From positions 1 through 64,000 of the forward strand of contig NZ_KB908260.1 of NCBI RefSeq assembly GCF_000382405.1: DNA of 64,000 nt, read 5' to 3'. Shown here in pieces: positions 41,561 through 50,415 of this stretch. The stretch's first letter is position 1; the number at the start of each line of letters is the position of its first letter. This DNA comes from Mycobacterium sp. 141. GTDB taxonomy: Bacteria > Actinomycetota > Actinomycetes > Mycobacteriales > Mycobacteriaceae. The position numbers and the translations under genes are program-made. Under the pieces are notes generated by a model, which saw only the letters and a list, made by a program, of their open reading frames with translations, did not search any database and was not told where the DNA came from.

Positions 41561-41783
41561 CGACACCGAAGCCGACGCGGCGCACATCGGCAGCGCCGAT
41601 CTCCACGTAGGCGATCTTGCTGTTCTGCACCAGGAACCGCCGGCCCTTCTCGTCGGTCAGCGCCAGCACACCCGAGTCCTGGCTGAGCGCGTCGGTGACC
41701 TGTTTCTCCACCTCACTGGGCGTCTGCGCGCTGTTGAAACTCAGCTCTCGCGGACTGTCCGTGACGCCGATCTTGACCTCCAC
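41538..41783 (-). CDS. DUF3107 small conserved protein (TB9.4-like)
   Basis: This 81-residue acidic protein starts MEVKIGVTDSPRELSFNSAQ and contains SKIAYVEIGAADVRRVGFG near the end. It is conserved in actinobacteria next to the TetR gene and predicted to form a small beta-sheet dimer; no activity is known. The start codon is GTG, with AAGGGG upstream. The last codons (AESAQS) are part of a 16-bp tandem repeat. Confidence 0.9.
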   Translation of the reverse strand: MEVKIGVTDSPRELSFNSAQTPSEVEKQVTDALSQDSGVLALTDEKGRRFLVQNSKIAYVEIGAADVRRVGFGVGAESAQS

Positions 41784-42045
41784 GCTGGACCCCTTCTCTG
41801 TCTCTACTGTCCGTGTCCCTCAGCAGGCTAGTGGACAGTGCAGGCGCGAGACCGCCAGCGTCGGCCATTGAGAGTTCGCCGTGCGCGAAGCGCTCGATAC
41901 CTGCCGCCGCGCCGAGCGCGGCGAGACCTTCGGCGACCGAACCGAGTCCGGACCGTAACCAACACGCTGGTCACCAAACCACACCCGCCACATCTGCCTC
42001 GATAGCATCAGCAGCGATATTGGACGAGACGACTGGGATAGCCTC

Positions 42046-42891
42046 ATGACCAGGCCTTATTCGCCGTATGGCACGACTTCGACCGACCGTTTCGGTGAGC
42101 ATTCGACTCGGCCCGGACCGTACGACCCGGACGACAACTTCCGGAGCCGTTACCGCTCGAGCGATGACGGTGGATACCGCACCGGCTACGGGGGTGCCGA
42201 CTACGACGACTACGACGACTACGACGCCTATGTGGGCGACGGCACCGATGAGGACATCGACGACGACATCTACGAGTACTACGACCCCGCCGACCGGCGA
42301 TGGATGTGGGTCGCCGCCGTCGCGGGCGTGATCCTGCTCGTTGCGGTCATCTGCACGGTGATCATCCTGGGCGGCGGCGACAGCGGGTCGGTGTCGGCGA
42401 CCGTGACCTCTTCAGCGGAACCCACGACGAGCCAGCCCACGACCACTCCGGCGCAGGACGCCACATCGAAGCCTGCGCCGTCGCCGACGCTGGCACCGCC
42501 TGCACCCGGCATGTCACCCGAGACGGTGACCACCTTGACTCCCGCCCCCCAGGCCACCGCGGAACCGACACCCGAACCTGCACCGCCTGTCGAGGCGGCC
42601 CCACCGGCGGCCGTCGCCAACCCGCGCACCATCACCTACACCGTCACGGGCACCCGACAGCTGATCGACCTGGTGACCATCGTGTACACCGATCAGCGGG
42701 GGGCTCTGCAGACCGACATCAACGTCGCCCTGCCATGGACCAAGACCGTGACGCTCGACCCCGGTGTCGAGCTGAAGTCGGTGACCGCGACCAGCGTGGC
42801 AGGTCAGCTCAACTGCGCGATCACCGATGCCAACGGCACCGCGCTGGTCCAGCAGGCCAACAACACGATGATCGCGACCTGCACACAGTAG
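42046..42891 (+). CDS. MmpS-like membrane protein with acidic repeat N-terminus (Rv3209-like)
   Basis: This 281-residue protein has a cytoplasmic N-terminus of about 85 residues rich in Asp/Tyr (YDDYDDYDAYVGDGTDEDID), one transmembrane helix (WVAAVAGVILLVAVICTVII), a Pro/Thr-rich spacer of about 90 residues and a C-terminal domain (TITYTVTGTRQLIDLVTIVY, then QLNCAITDANG) with the MmpS beta-sandwich pattern. MmpS proteins are periplasmic partners of MmpL lipid exporters; none is adjacent. GGATAGC just before the ATG suggests a leaderless mRNA. Confidence 0.85.
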   Translation: MTRPYSPYGTTSTDRFGEHSTRPGPYDPDDNFRSRYRSSDDGGYRTGYGGADYDDYDDYDAYVGDGTDEDIDDDIYEYYDPADRRWMWVAAVAGVILLVAVICTVIILGGGDSGSVSATVTSSAEPTTSQPTTTPAQDATSKPAPSPTLAPPAPGMSPETVTTLTPAPQATAEPTPEPAPPVEAAPPAAVANPRTITYTVTGTRQLIDLVTIVYTDQRGALQTDINVALPWTKTVTLDPGVELKSVTATSVAGQLNCAITDANGTALVQQANNTMIATCTQ

Positions 42892-42896
42892 GGCGG

Positions 42897-43595
42897 TCAG
42901 GCCAGGCCCAGCTCCTGCATCCGGGAGTGATGAGTGTGCTGCAGCCCGTTGAAGAACTCGGCGAGCTGGGTCAGGCCGCCCCCGCTGGACATCACCAGAT
43001 CGACCAACTCGTCGTGATCAGCCAGTACGAATTGCGCCTGGGTGACAGCCTCGCCGAGCAGGCGGCGTGCCCACAGCGTCAGCCGGTGGCGCTGCCGGAC
43101 GCTGGCGGTCACCGCCTCCCGCACCTCGGCCACGACGAACTGCGAATGCCCGGTCTCTGAGAGCACCGACCGCACCACCGAGGCGACCTCGTCCGGTAGC
43201 GAGTCGGCGATCTCCAGGTAGAAGTCGGCGGCGAGCGCGTCGCCGATGTAGGTCTTCACCAAAGCTTCCAGCCACGTGCTCGGCGTGGTCATGCGGTGGT
43301 AGTTCTCCAGCGCCGAGGCGTACTTCGTCATCGCCGCGACGACATCCACTCCCCTGCGCTCCAACGCATCTCGCAAAATCTCGTAGTGCCCCATCTCGGC
43401 GGCGGCCATGCTGGCCATGTTGATCCGGCCCCGCAGATTGGGCGCCATCCGCGCCTCCTCGGTGAGCCGGTAGAACGCGGCGACCTCCCCGTAGGCCAGC
43501 ACCGCGAACAGTTCGTCGACCCCGGGGTGATCGGCCGACACGCCAGGGGCGACCGGTTCGACGATCTGTTCTGCGGCGGGCTGCGGCGTTGTCAT
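42897..43595 (-). CDS. Ferritin-like (MiaE-like) protein (Rv3210c-like)
   Basis: This 232-residue all-helical protein contains carboxylate/His positions of a di-iron ferritin-like bundle: YGEVAAFYRLTEEARM, MAAAEMGHYEILRDALERRG, then DALAADFYLEIAD and LSETGHSQFVVAEV. The family includes tRNA-hydroxylase-like proteins, but the substrate is unknown. TAAAGT 8 nt before ATG 43595 points to a leaderless transcript. It is divergent from rhlE, with a perfect palindrome between them. Confidence 0.88.
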   Translation of the reverse strand: MTTPQPAAEQIVEPVAPGVSADHPGVDELFAVLAYGEVAAFYRLTEEARMAPNLRGRINMASMAAAEMGHYEILRDALERRGVDVVAAMTKYASALENYHRMTTPSTWLEALVKTYIGDALAADFYLEIADSLPDEVASVVRSVLSETGHSQFVVAEVREAVTASVRQRHRLTLWARRLLGEAVTQAQFVLADHDELVDLVMSSGGGLTQLAEFFNGLQHTHHSRMQELGLA

Positions 43596-43621
43596 GGGGC
43601 CAACTTTAGACGCCGCACGAC

Positions 43622-43647
43622 GGGCCGATTTGCCGGCAAATCGGCCC
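43622..43647. promoter_or_regulatory. Perfect 26-bp palindrome, probable shared operator
   Basis: GGGCCGATTTGCC is followed directly by its exact complement GGCAAATCGGCCC. It covers the expected -35 positions of both the ferritin-like gene (-10 TAAAGT at 43608-43603) and rhlE (-10 TACAAT at 43664-43669). Between divergent genes a terminator role is unlikely. Confidence 0.65.
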
Positions 43648-43663
43648 TGCCACCGCGACCAGC

Positions 43664-43669
43664 TACAAT
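43664..43669 (+). promoter_or_regulatory. Putative -10 box of rhlE with long leader
   Basis: TACAAT would start transcription near 43676, giving a leader of about 215 nt before rhlE. The leader has GC-rich self-complementary stretches around 43690-43720 and no convincing ORF. RNA helicase genes are often autoregulated through long leaders. Confidence 0.4.
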
Positions 43670-43891
43670 GGCTCCTGGTAACAGGATCTGCAGCGGCTTC
43701 GAGCCCGCTTGCGAGCCGCCCAGGCCGCTACCGAAGAAATGTGCGTGCACGCAGTTGGCCCGCCCGTAGCGCTGGGCCACGCGGATCGGCACCGCCGCCT
43801 GTACTGGGCGAACCGGCCGTGTCATTGTCGAAACTCGTGCGCGCGTGGACGCCCCATGAGGTTTGACAGTGAAAGGCTACCTCCACCAACC

Positions 43892-45418
43892 ATGACGCAT
43901 CTCAACAAAACATTTGCCGAACTCGGCGTGCGCGACGAAATTGTGCGCGCACTGGCCGAGAACGGTATCGAGCACCCCTTTGCCATCCAAGAACTCACCC
44001 TGCCTCTGGCACTCGCCGGCAGTGATCTGATCGGCCAGGCTCGCACCGGTATGGGCAAGACCTTCGCCTTCGGTGTGCCCCTGCTGCACCGGGTGGTCGG
44101 CGACGAGACCCGCCCGCTGACCGGAGCGCCGCGCGCGCTGGTCGTGGTGCCCACCCGCGAGCTGTGCCTACAGGTCTACGACGACCTGGCCGCCGCAGCA
44201 AAGTACTTGACGGCGGATGCCGGAACGTCCTCGCAGCGCCCGTTCACCGTGACCTCCATCTACGGCGGACGTCCTTACGAACCGCAGATCGAGGCGCTGC
44301 GCAACGGTGTCGACGTGGTCGTCGGCACGCCGGGCCGGCTGCTCGACCTGGCCCAGCAGGGCCACCTGCAGCTCGGCGGCCTTTCGGTACTGGTCCTCGA
44401 CGAGGCCGACGAGATGCTCGACCTGGGCTTCCTGCCCGACATCGAGCGCATCCTGCGGCTGACCCCGGATGACCGGCAGTCCATGCTGTTCTCGGCGACC
44501 ATGCCCGATCCGATCATCACGCTGGCCCGCACGTTCATGAACCAGCCCACCCACATCCGGGCCGAGGCGCCGCATTCCGCGGCAACCCATGACACCACCG
44601 AGCAGTTCGCCTACCGGGCCCACGCCCTGGACAAGTCAGAGCTGGTCAGCCGGATCCTGCAGGCCGACGGCCGCGGCGCCACGATGATCTTCACCCGCAC
44701 CAAGCGCACTGCACAGAAGGTCTCCGACGAACTCGCCGAGCGCGGGTTCAAGGTCGATGCCGTACACGGCGACCTGGGCCAGGGCGCTCGGGAGAAGGCC
44801 TTGAAGTCCTTCCGCACCGGAGCCGTCGACGTGCTGGTCGCCACCGACGTGGCGGCGCGCGGCATCGACATCGACGACGTCACGCACGTCATCAACTACC
44901 AGTGCCCCGAAGATGAGCAGGCCTACGTGCACCGCATCGGCCGCACGGGCCGTGCCGGCAAGACCGGCGTCGCGATCACGCTGGTGGACTGGGACGAGCT
45001 GGCCCGCTGGGAAATGATCGACAAGGCGCTGAACTTGGGCTGCCCCGATCCGGCCGAGACCTACTCCAGCTCACCGCACATCTACGAGGAGCTGAGCATC
45101 CCCGCCGATGCCACCGGCACGGTCGGCACCCCGCGTCGTTCGACAGACAAGCGCGCCGACAAGGCTGACAAGTCGGAGAAGCGGATCTCCTCGGCCGACT
45201 CGAACTCGGAGCGGCCGAGCAAGACCCGGACGCGGCGGCGAACCCGCGCCGGCAAGCCGACGACCGGGCATCCGGAGGCGTCCTCGGCTCCGGAGACCGG
45301 TGTCGAGGAGCCGGCCGACGCACCGGTTGCCGAATCCGAGAACGGCGAAGCTCCGGCTGCCGGACGGCGCCGCCGTCGGCGGCGTCCCCGCAAGACCGAA
45401 GCCGCCAGTGCCAGCTAG
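43892..45418 (+). CDS. rhlE: DEAD-box RNA helicase RhlE
   Basis: This 508-residue helicase has the Q motif (FAIQELTLPLALAGSD), motif I (ARTGMGKTFAFGVP), Ia (PTRELCLQV), II (LVLDEADEMLDLGF), III (FSATMPD), V (VATDVAARGIDI) and VI (YVHRIGRTGRAG). A basic, low-complexity tail of about 90 residues (RRSTDKRADKADKSEKR, ending RRRRRRPRKT) is expected to bind RNA or ribonucleoprotein. RhlE is part of the mycobacterial RNA degradosome-type network. ATG 43892 aligns with relatives; longer frames run through the leader. Confidence 0.95.
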   Translation: MTHLNKTFAELGVRDEIVRALAENGIEHPFAIQELTLPLALAGSDLIGQARTGMGKTFAFGVPLLHRVVGDETRPLTGAPRALVVVPTRELCLQVYDDLAAAAKYLTADAGTSSQRPFTVTSIYGGRPYEPQIEALRNGVDVVVGTPGRLLDLAQQGHLQLGGLSVLVLDEADEMLDLGFLPDIERILRLTPDDRQSMLFSATMPDPIITLARTFMNQPTHIRAEAPHSAATHDTTEQFAYRAHALDKSELVSRILQADGRGATMIFTRTKRTAQKVSDELAERGFKVDAVHGDLGQGAREKALKSFRTGAVDVLVATDVAARGIDIDDVTHVINYQCPEDEQAYVHRIGRTGRAGKTGVAITLVDWDELARWEMIDKALNLGCPDPAETYSSSPHIYEELSIPADATGTVGTPRRSTDKRADKADKSEKRISSADSNSERPSKTRTRRRTRAGKPTTGHPEASSAPETGVEEPADAPVAESENGEAPAAGRRRRRRRPRKTEAASAS

Positions 45419-45433
45419 CTGACCGCGCCACCT

Positions 45434-46675
45434 ATGGTCAAACCCGAACGTCGCACCCGTGGCGACATGGTGGCCGCTGCTGCAATCGTTGCGATCATCG
45501 CCGTCGCCGCCGCCCTGATCTGGTGGACCAGCGACGAGCGGGCGACGATCAGCCGTCCCGCAGCGTCGCCGGTCGCCCAGCTGAACCCGGCCCGTGACGT
45601 ACCCGCCGGACTGCAGCAACTGTGGACCGCGCCGAGCCCCAAGACCACAGTGCCGGTGATCGCCGGCGGGTCCGTGGTCACCGGGGACGGGCGCACCGTC
45701 ACCGGGCGCGACCCGGTCACCGGTGCCGCGTTGTGGAGTTACGCCCGCGATCTCGACCTGTGCGGTGTGACTTCGGTGTACGAGTACGCCGTCGCGGTGT
45801 ATCCGGACAGCCGCGGCTGCGGCCAGGTCAGCACCATCGACGGTAAGACCGGCCGGCGCGGGCCGGCCCGCAGCAGCTATTCCGATCCCGAGGTGCGGTT
45901 GTCGTCCGACGGCACCACCGTGCTCTCGGCCGGGGACAGTCGCCTGGAGATGTGGCGCTCCGACATGGTCCGGATGCTGTCCTACGGCGCGCTCGACGCC
46001 CGCATCAAGCCCGATGTCCCGGCGTCGCCGGTGTGCCGGCTGGTGTCGGCGGCGGCCAGTTCCTCGGCGGTGTCGGTGCTGGAGTCGTGCCCCAAGCGGG
46101 ATAATCTGCGGCTGACGCTGCTGCGCCCGGCCGACGAAGAGGACCAGCCCGACACCCGGAACGTGGAGTTGCCCGGCGTGACGGACGACTCGGGCGCACA
46201 GGTGATCGCCGTATCGGACACGACAACGGCGATCTACGTGCCGACGCCGAAGCCGACGGTCAACGTCATCGACCGCGACGGTGCCACCATCGCCAGCACA
46301 CTGCTGCCCGGGCCGCCGAGCCCGCAGGCCACCACCAGCCGCGCCGGGGACCTGATCACCTGGTGGACGGGCAACTCAGTGCTGGTGTTCGACGCCAATG
46401 GGCTGCGCTACAAGTACACCGTCAGCCCGACAAGCGCGGCCAACCCGGTCGGACCCGCCACTGAGATGGCCGGGCGGCTGCTGGTCCCCGTCAGCGACGG
46501 CTACGACGTATTCGATCCCGCTACCGGTGCCGGTGAGCGGCACATCGCGTTGGCCCGCCAACCGAGCGCCTCACCCGTGGTGCCCGCGGTGGCCGGGTCG
46601 ACTCTGCTCGAGCAGCGTGGCACCGAACTGGTCGCGCTGGGGCCGGCGGGCCCGCAGGTCAGCCCAGGTCGATGA
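45434..46675 (+). CDS. Membrane-anchored PQQ-like beta-propeller protein (Rv3212-like)
   Basis: This 413-residue protein has one N-terminal transmembrane helix (MVAAAAIVAIIAVAAALIWW) and an extracytoplasmic domain of about 370 residues. Repeated blades include GRDPVTGAALWSYARDL, IDGKTGRRGPARSS and DVFDPATGAGERHIAL, the PQQ-type propeller pattern. Four Cys could pair. The role is unknown. It starts 15 bp after rhlE and its 3' end overlaps that of the convergent PP2C gene by 17 bp. Confidence 0.85.
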   Translation: MVKPERRTRGDMVAAAAIVAIIAVAAALIWWTSDERATISRPAASPVAQLNPARDVPAGLQQLWTAPSPKTTVPVIAGGSVVTGDGRTVTGRDPVTGAALWSYARDLDLCGVTSVYEYAVAVYPDSRGCGQVSTIDGKTGRRGPARSSYSDPEVRLSSDGTTVLSAGDSRLEMWRSDMVRMLSYGALDARIKPDVPASPVCRLVSAAASSSAVSVLESCPKRDNLRLTLLRPADEEDQPDTRNVELPGVTDDSGAQVIAVSDTTTAIYVPTPKPTVNVIDRDGATIASTLLPGPPSPQATTSRAGDLITWWTGNSVLVFDANGLRYKYTVSPTSAANPVGPATEMAGRLLVPVSDGYDVFDPATGAGERHIALARQPSASPVVPAVAGSTLLEQRGTELVALGPAGPQVSPGR

Positions 46676-47360
46676 CGATGACGCTGGTGTTGTCGCTGCC
46701 GCCGGCATTGTTGGCCACCTCGATCAGCCGCTGAGCTGCCGTCGCGGGCTCCACCGCCGCGGCCGCCTCAGCAATCGAGGACTCATCGGCGGCTGCGAAC
46801 AGGCCGTCGCTGCAGATCAGCAGCCGGTCACCGGGGAGACAGTCGAGGTCGGCGACATCCACACGGATCACCGGCCCGATGCCGAGCGCACGGGTGAGCA
46901 AGTGGCGGTGTGGGTGGAAGCGGGCCTCCTCGCGGGTGATCTCCCCGGCCTGCACCAGCTCACCGGCCACACTGTGATCGGCCGTGAGCTGTTCCATACG
47001 GCCGTCTCGGATGCGGTAAAGCGGCGAGTCACCGATGTTGAGGACCAGGGGGCCGCCCTGTTCGGCATCGAACATCGCCACCGCGGTCAGTGTGCAGCCC
47101 GCGCTTGCGCCTTCTGCCGTGACAAGGGCGCTGACCCGTTCATTGGCCTGCCGGACTGCGACCATCAGCCCGTCCCGGTCGGGGGCGGCGACGAAACCGG
47201 CCCGCAACATGTCCAGCGCCAGCCGGCTGGCGTGGTCACCGACCGCACCGAAGCCGTCGGCGATGGCATACAGCACCCCCTCGACGAGCACAGCATCCTG
47301 GTTGCTGACCCGGACCGGGCCCTGATCGGTGGCCGTCGCGGCCGCGAGCACTGTTGCCAT
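46659..47360 (-). CDS. PP2C-type protein phosphatase
   Basis: This 233-residue soluble PPM phosphatase has all metal and catalytic motifs: VRVSNQDAVLV, IADGFGAVGDHAS, GCTLTAVAMFD, LNIGDSPLYRI, TRALGIGP, LICSDGLFAA and GGSDNTSVIVI. It should remove phosphate from Ser/Thr in a Mn2+/Mg2+-dependent way. No kinase is adjacent. It lies 9 bp downstream of the Soj-type ATPase gene, so the two are co-transcribed. I do not recall a PP2C gene at this place in M. tuberculosis. Confidence 0.93.
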   Translation of the reverse strand: MATVLAAATATDQGPVRVSNQDAVLVEGVLYAIADGFGAVGDHASRLALDMLRAGFVAAPDRDGLMVAVRQANERVSALVTAEGASAGCTLTAVAMFDAEQGGPLVLNIGDSPLYRIRDGRMEQLTADHSVAGELVQAGEITREEARFHPHRHLLTRALGIGPVIRVDVADLDCLPGDRLLICSDGLFAAADESSIAEAAAAVEPATAAQRLIEVANNAGGSDNTSVIVIDLG

Positions 47361-47369
47361 GGTTCCCCG

Positions 47370-48167
47370 CTACACGACTTCGGGTGTGAAGGTGTCCATC
47401 GCCTTCCCGGACTTCCAATACCTGTGCAGGGCCTCGGCCAGCTGCCGGTAGGCCTGCGCGCCCTTGTTCTTTCGGCCGGCCAGTACCGACGCACCTGACG
47501 CGGTGGCCTCGGCGAATCGAACAGTGCGCGGGATGGGCGGTGCCAACACCGGCAGCCGATAGCGGTCCGCCACATCGAGCAGCACATCACGACTGTGGGT
47601 CGTGCGCGAGTCGTAGAGCGTGGGCAACGCGCCCAGCAGCGTGAGATCGGCGTTGGTGATCTGCTGGACGTCGGCGATGGTGCGCAGGAACTGCCCGACA
47701 CCGCGGTGCGCCAACGTCTCGCACTGCAGGGGCACGATCACCTCATTGGCGGCGGTCAGGCCGTTGAGAGTGAGCACGCCCAGCGACGGCGGGCAGTCGA
47801 TGATCACCACGTCAAAGGAGTCGGCGACCTTGGCCAGCGCACGTTTGAGTGCGTACTCGCGGCCGGCCCGCATCAACAACATGGCCTCGGCGCCCGCCAG
47901 GTCGATGTTGGCCGGCAACAGCGTCATGCCTTCATCGGTCTGCACCAGCGCTGCGCCCGGCTCGACTTCGGCGAGCAGCACCTCGTGTACCGACACCGGA
48001 AGCTTGTCGGGATCCTGGCCCAAGGAGAACGTCAGACACCCCTGCGGATCCAAGTCGACCAGTAGTACCCGCTGACCGAGCTCGACCATCGCCGCACCCA
48101 ACGACGCCACTGTCGTCGTCTTGGCTACCCCACCCTTTTGATTGGCGACCGCTAGTACCCGCGTCAC
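47370..48167 (-). CDS. soj: Soj/ParA-family ATPase (Rv3213c-like)
   Basis: This 265-residue deviant Walker ATPase has VANQKGGVAKTTTVASLGAA, the switch I/II region VLLVDLDPQGCLTFSLG and DVVIIDCPPSLGVLT. It lacks the N-terminal helix of chromosomal ParA, and no parB lies nearby, so it is an orphan Soj with a possible positioning or regulatory function. GTG 48167 opens right at the Walker A strand, as in relatives; the longer frame adds 32 codons without similarity. It is divergent from gpm2. Confidence 0.93.
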   Translation of the reverse strand: MTRVLAVANQKGGVAKTTTVASLGAAMVELGQRVLLVDLDPQGCLTFSLGQDPDKLPVSVHEVLLAEVEPGAALVQTDEGMTLLPANIDLAGAEAMLLMRAGREYALKRALAKVADSFDVVIIDCPPSLGVLTLNGLTAANEVIVPLQCETLAHRGVGQFLRTIADVQQITNADLTLLGALPTLYDSRTTHSRDVLLDVADRYRLPVLAPPIPRTVRFAEATASGASVLAGRKNKGAQAYRQLAEALHRYWKSGKAMDTFTPEVV

Positions 48168-48224
48168 ACCTTCATCCAAGCACGCTCTCGGCGGGCACCG
48201 TGAGACGTGCGGCAGAATCACCGT

Positions 48225-48839
48225 ATGAGCGCCCCACAGCACCGCCTCATGCTGCTCCGTCACGGCGAGACCGAATGGTCCAAGTCAGGTCAGCACACCG
48301 GCCGCACCGATCTTGATCTCACCGATACCGGACGGGAGCAGGCCAAGTCGGCAGCCGCGGTGCTGGCCGACCTGCAACCGCAGAACCCGATCGTGATCAG
48401 CAGCCCGCGGCGCCGCGCACTGGAGACGGCCGAGTTGGCCGGCCTGACCATCGACGAAGTATCTCCGCTGCTCGCCGAATGGGATTACGGCGACTACGAG
48501 GGACTGACGCCCGAGCAGATCCGTGCGATCGTGCCGGACTGGCTGGTGTGGACCTATGGCTGCCCCGGAGGGGAAAGCCCGGCCGACGTCAGCGCCCGCG
48601 CCGATCAGGCGATCGAGCTGGCGTTGGGGTACCTGGAAAGCCGGGACGTGGTGTTCGTCGGGCATGGCCATTTCTCGCGGTCGGTGCTGACGCGCTGGGT
48701 AGAGCTGCCGATAGCCGACGGCATCCGGTTCACGATGGAGACGGCCTCGGTCGCGGTCTGCGGCTTCAAAGACGGTGCGCGGCAGATCACTGCACTCGGC
48801 CTCACCAGCCGCACCAATCCATGCCCGCCGCCACACTGA
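48225..48839 (+). CDS. gpm2: Gpm2, histidine-phosphatase superfamily acid phosphatase
   Basis: This 204-residue protein has the catalytic RHGETEWSKSGQHTGRTD motif near its N-terminus, with the phospho-His, SSPRRRALETAEL, and the second His in VVFVGHGHFSRSVL. The M. tuberculosis homologue (Rv3214) was shown to be a broad acid phosphatase and not a phosphoglycerate mutase. The mRNA seems leaderless (AGAATC ahead of ATG 48225). Its 3' end overlaps entC by 19 bp. Confidence 0.93.
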   Translation: MSAPQHRLMLLRHGETEWSKSGQHTGRTDLDLTDTGREQAKSAAAVLADLQPQNPIVISSPRRRALETAELAGLTIDEVSPLLAEWDYGDYEGLTPEQIRAIVPDWLVWTYGCPGGESPADVSARADQAIELALGYLESRDVVFVGHGHFSRSVLTRWVELPIADGIRFTMETASVAVCGFKDGARQITALGLTSRTNPCPPPH

Positions 48840-49924
48840 ACCCCGGGTTCGTGCTGGCTGGGCCGTCCGGGGTGCTGATCACCGAAGGTGTGCGTACCAG
48901 CTACTCGCGGATCCCCGACGCGCAATCCGCACTACGCTCCGGGGCAGCATCAATCATATTGGGCGCGTTGCCGTTTGACACGACGCGGCCGGCCGCCCTG
49001 TACGAACCGGTGACGGTCCACCGTGCCGAGGCGCTGCCGGACTGGCCGGCCGGACCGTCACCGTCGGTGACGTTCCGGGAGACACTGCCGGCCAGTGCGG
49101 TGCACCGCGACCGGGTCGCCGAAGCCGTGACTCGGTTGCGGGATCCCGCCACGGCGCTGGACAAGGTGGTGCTGGCCCGGGCACTGCAGCTCACCGCGGA
49201 CGGGCCGTGGGACCCCCGCACCGTGCTGCGCAGGTTGGCCGACGCCGATCCGGCCGCCACGGTGTACCTCGCGGACCTGTCCCCGGCGGGCGCGCGATAC
49301 ACCGGAACCGTTTTGGTGGGAGCCAGCCCCGAACTGCTGGTCGCCCGCGAGGGCGACACGGTGATCTGCCAGCCCTTCGCCGGTTCGGCGCCACGATCCA
49401 CCGATCCGGCCACCGACCGTGCCAACGCGGCCGCGCTGGCCGCGTCGGCAAAGAACCGCCACGAGCATCAACTGGTCGTCGACGTCATGCGCAAGGCCCT
49501 CGATCCGTTGTGCGTGGACCTGCAGGTCGCCGCCGAACCCGAATTGCACGGCACCGACGCGCTGTGGCACCTGAGCACGCCAATGCGCGGGCGGTTGCGC
49601 GGAAAAGACATCACGGCAATCGATCTCGCGCTCGCCCTGCATCCCACCCCCGCAGTGGGCGGGGTGCCCACCGACACGGCCGCCGCGCTGATCGGCGAGT
49701 TGGAGGGTGACCGCGGGTTCTACGCGGGCGCGGTCGGTTGGTGCGACGCCGACGGCGACGGTCGCTGGGTGGTGTCGATCCGGTGCGCCGTGCTGTCCCC
49801 GGACCGCCGGGAGGCCTTGGCCCACGCCGGCGGCGGCATCGTTGCCGAATCCGACCCCGATGACGAAGTCGACGAGACCACAACGAAATTTCGGACCATC
49901 CTGACAGGACTGGGGGCAATATGA
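48821..49924 (+). CDS. entC: Isochorismate synthase EntC/MenF-type
   Basis: This 367-residue chorismate-utilising enzyme has LDKVVLARALQL, with the general-base Lys, FAGSAPRSTDPATD, WHLSTPMRGRLRG, ALHPTPAVGGVPT, ELEGDRGFYAGAVGWCD and AGGGIVAESDPDDEVDE, with metal-binding Glu residues. It makes isochorismate for menaquinone or siderophore (salicylate) synthesis. The start overlaps gpm2 and its stop overlaps the GNAT start in ATGA, so gpm2-entC-GNAT is an operon. Confidence 0.95.
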   Translation: MPAATLNPGFVLAGPSGVLITEGVRTSYSRIPDAQSALRSGAASIILGALPFDTTRPAALYEPVTVHRAEALPDWPAGPSPSVTFRETLPASAVHRDRVAEAVTRLRDPATALDKVVLARALQLTADGPWDPRTVLRRLADADPAATVYLADLSPAGARYTGTVLVGASPELLVAREGDTVICQPFAGSAPRSTDPATDRANAAALAASAKNRHEHQLVVDVMRKALDPLCVDLQVAAEPELHGTDALWHLSTPMRGRLRGKDITAIDLALALHPTPAVGGVPTDTAAALIGELEGDRGFYAGAVGWCDADGDGRWVVSIRCAVLSPDRREALAHAGGGIVAESDPDDEVDETTTKFRTILTGLGAI

Positions 49925-50415
49925 CCGAAGTGATCCGACGGGTGCAGCCCGGCGACGAGATCGAGATCGTCGCGATGATCCGCGAGCTCGCCGAGTTCGA
50001 GAAGGCGCTCGACGAGTGCACGGTGACCGAAAACCAGTTGCACACGGCGCTTTTCGGCGAGAAGCCGGTGGCATACGGGCACATCGTCGAGATCGACGGC
50101 GAGGTGGCGGCCACCGCGGTGTGGTTCCTGAACTTCTCGACGTGGGACGGCGTCGCCGGAATCTACCTGGAGGACCTCTACGTTCGCCCGGCGTTCCGAC
50201 GCCGCGGGCTGGCCCGAAAATTGTTGGCCACCTTGGCAGCCGAGTGCGTGAAGAACGGATACTCCCGGTTGGCGTGGGCGGTACTGAACTGGAACGTCAA
50301 CGCGATCGCGCTGTACGACGCTGTCGGCGGCAAACCGCAGACCGAATGGACCACCTACCGCGTGTCGGGTCCCGAGCTCACCGCGCTGGCCGATGAACAT
50401 GACGAAGTGCGGTAG
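49921..50415 (+). CDS. GNAT-family N-acetyltransferase (Rv3216-like)
   Basis: This 164-residue acetyltransferase has [20 protein letters not shown], with the acetyl-CoA pyrophosphate loop RRRGLA, and [20 protein letters not shown]. It resembles diamine or small-amine acetyltransferases. It is coupled to entC by ATGA. The last 61 bp overlap the 3' end of the convergent ilvD gene, so transcription of the two is antagonistic at that point. Confidence 0.93.
   Translation: MTEVIRRVQPGDEIEIVAMIRELAEFEKALDECTVTENQLHTALFGEKPVAYGHIVEIDGEVAATAVWFLNFSTWDGVAGIYLEDLYVRPAFRRRGLARKLLATLAAECVKNGYSRLAWAVLNWNVNAIALYDAVGGKPQTEWTTYRVSGPELTALADEHDEVR

Noticed and set aside
43709-43891. 61-residue N-terminal extension of RhlE
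   Set aside because: Cys/Arg-rich and unlike helicases; lies in the probable long leader, and ATG 43892 matches relatives.
48000-48300. parS-like sites or parB near soj
   Set aside because: No 16-bp parS-type palindrome and no ParB gene seen around the Soj-type gene.
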